Shown here piece after piece: positions 6,501 to 6,706 of a DNA stretch of 6,706 bases. A program made the position numbers and the translations under genes. The stretch is from Peptostreptococcaceae bacterium (lineage in GTDB: Bacteria > Bacillota_A > Clostridia > Peptostreptococcales > Acidaminobacteraceae): contig JABXKX010000343.1 of NCBI GenBank assembly GCA_013619035.1, positions 1 through 6,706 on the forward strand, written 5' to 3'. The stretch's first letter is position 1; every line of letters begins with the position of its first letter. The notes beneath the pieces were generated by a model. That model did not search any database. It was not told where the DNA came from and saw only the letters and a list, made by a program, of their open reading frames with translations.

Positions 6501-6530
6501 AAGACACAAAATCAGATGATTTTGTGTCTT
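6501..6530 (+). terminator. Strong intrinsic terminator after the fapA-like gene
   Basis: AAGACACAAAATC (6501-6513) and GATTTTGTGTCTT (6518-6530) form a perfect 13-bp stem with a four-base loop, starting 3 bases after the stop codon. The T-rich stretch CTTCTTT at the end of the stem completes a rho-independent terminator. The upstream flank read on the other strand is only weakly T-rich, so action in the reverse direction is possible but less likely. Confidence 0.85.
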
Positions 6531-6633
6531 CTTTATGATTAAATATGATCTTTCTGTTTTTTTAGCGCACTTCAAAGTCTGTTAGAAGAAGAGGTTTACT
6601 GTAATACTATCTTTGAATTTCGATGGCCATTTC

Positions 6634-6669
6634 TTATTCTTTAAAAAAAGTATTGTATAAGTGTGTCAT
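6634..6669 (-). CDS. Very short minus-strand reading frame behind a good ribosome binding site (doubtful)
   Basis: On the minus strand, AAGAAAGGG (6686-6678) precedes an ATG at 6669 by 8 bases, an excellent spacing. The reading frame is only 11 codons (MTHLYNTFFKE), ending at TAA 6636-6634. It crosses a run of seven T. Losing one T, or a +1 shift there, would join it to an open stretch encoding KKWPSKFKDSITV and ending at TAA 6584-6582, about 28 residues in total. It could be a leader peptide, a decayed gene start or coincidence. The rest of 6540-6706 shows no other gene I can support. Confidence 0.18.
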   Translation of the reverse strand: MTHLYNTFFKE

Positions 6670-6706
6670 AATCATCACCCTTTCTTATATTTATATCCTT
6701 TTTTGG

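Noticed and set aside
6535..6585. Plus-strand 16-codon frame beginning ATG ATT AAA TAT
   Set aside because: There is no ribosome binding site; it starts within the tail of the terminator and is too short to support.
6549..6644. Open plus-strand stretch containing SALQSLLEEEVYC, considered as a pseudogene remnant
   Set aside because: It has no start codon or ribosome site, is bounded by stops, and matches no family I recognise; composition alone is not enough.
1..6706. CRISPR array, tRNA/rRNA genes, insertion sequences or attachment sites
   Set aside because: No spaced direct repeats, cloverleaf-like or rRNA-like sequence, transposase motifs or flanking terminal repeats were seen on either strand.

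Overview
The window is AT-rich, with codons such as AAA, GAA, ATT, TTA and AGA dominating and TGA used as an ordinary stop. All convincing genes lie on the + strand behind strong GGAG-type ribosome binding sites. This, together with a type IV pilus gene set that includes a DUF4860-like protein and a small YPP-motif pilin-like protein, points to a low-GC Firmicute, most likely a Clostridia member near Lachnospirales. That placement is inferred from gene content and was not tested against a database.

Bases 1-4947 are a tight, co-directional type IV pilus / type II secretion-like operon that is already running when the window starts. It encodes the PilT retraction-type ATPase (64-1134), a compact PilC/GspF inner-membrane platform protein (1147-2199), and four consecutive small proteins with one N-terminal hydrophobic helix each (2216-4046). 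It ends with a secreted transglutaminase-like protein (4060-4947). Gaps between genes range from an 8-base overlap to 16 bases. Only one of the four small proteins (3049-3465) has a textbook class III prepilin peptidase site. The others look like pilin- or pseudopilin-shaped subunits with a degenerate or missing cleavage motif. No PilB, prepilin peptidase, PilM/N/O or obvious major pilin is present, so those parts must be encoded upstream or elsewhere. The operon closes with an intrinsic terminator at 4946-4986.

Bases 4987-5135 form a separate regulatory region: a near-consensus, extended -10 housekeeping promoter (TTGTAA, 17 bases, TATAAT), a short leader, and a GC-rich hairpin with a T6 tail placed directly in front of the next ribosome binding site. 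That arrangement looks like transcription attenuation or a very short leader RNA. Behind it lies a DUF342/FapA-family gene (5136-6497) with a beta-helix core and a coiled-coil arm, ended by a strong 13-bp terminator (6501-6530).

The last about 170 bases hold no convincing gene. The minus strand has a good ribosome binding site in front of a very short reading frame that is interrupted at a T7 run.

The points most worth following up are the non-canonical pilin set, the transglutaminase-like enzyme built into a pilus operon, and the terminator inside the fapA leader.
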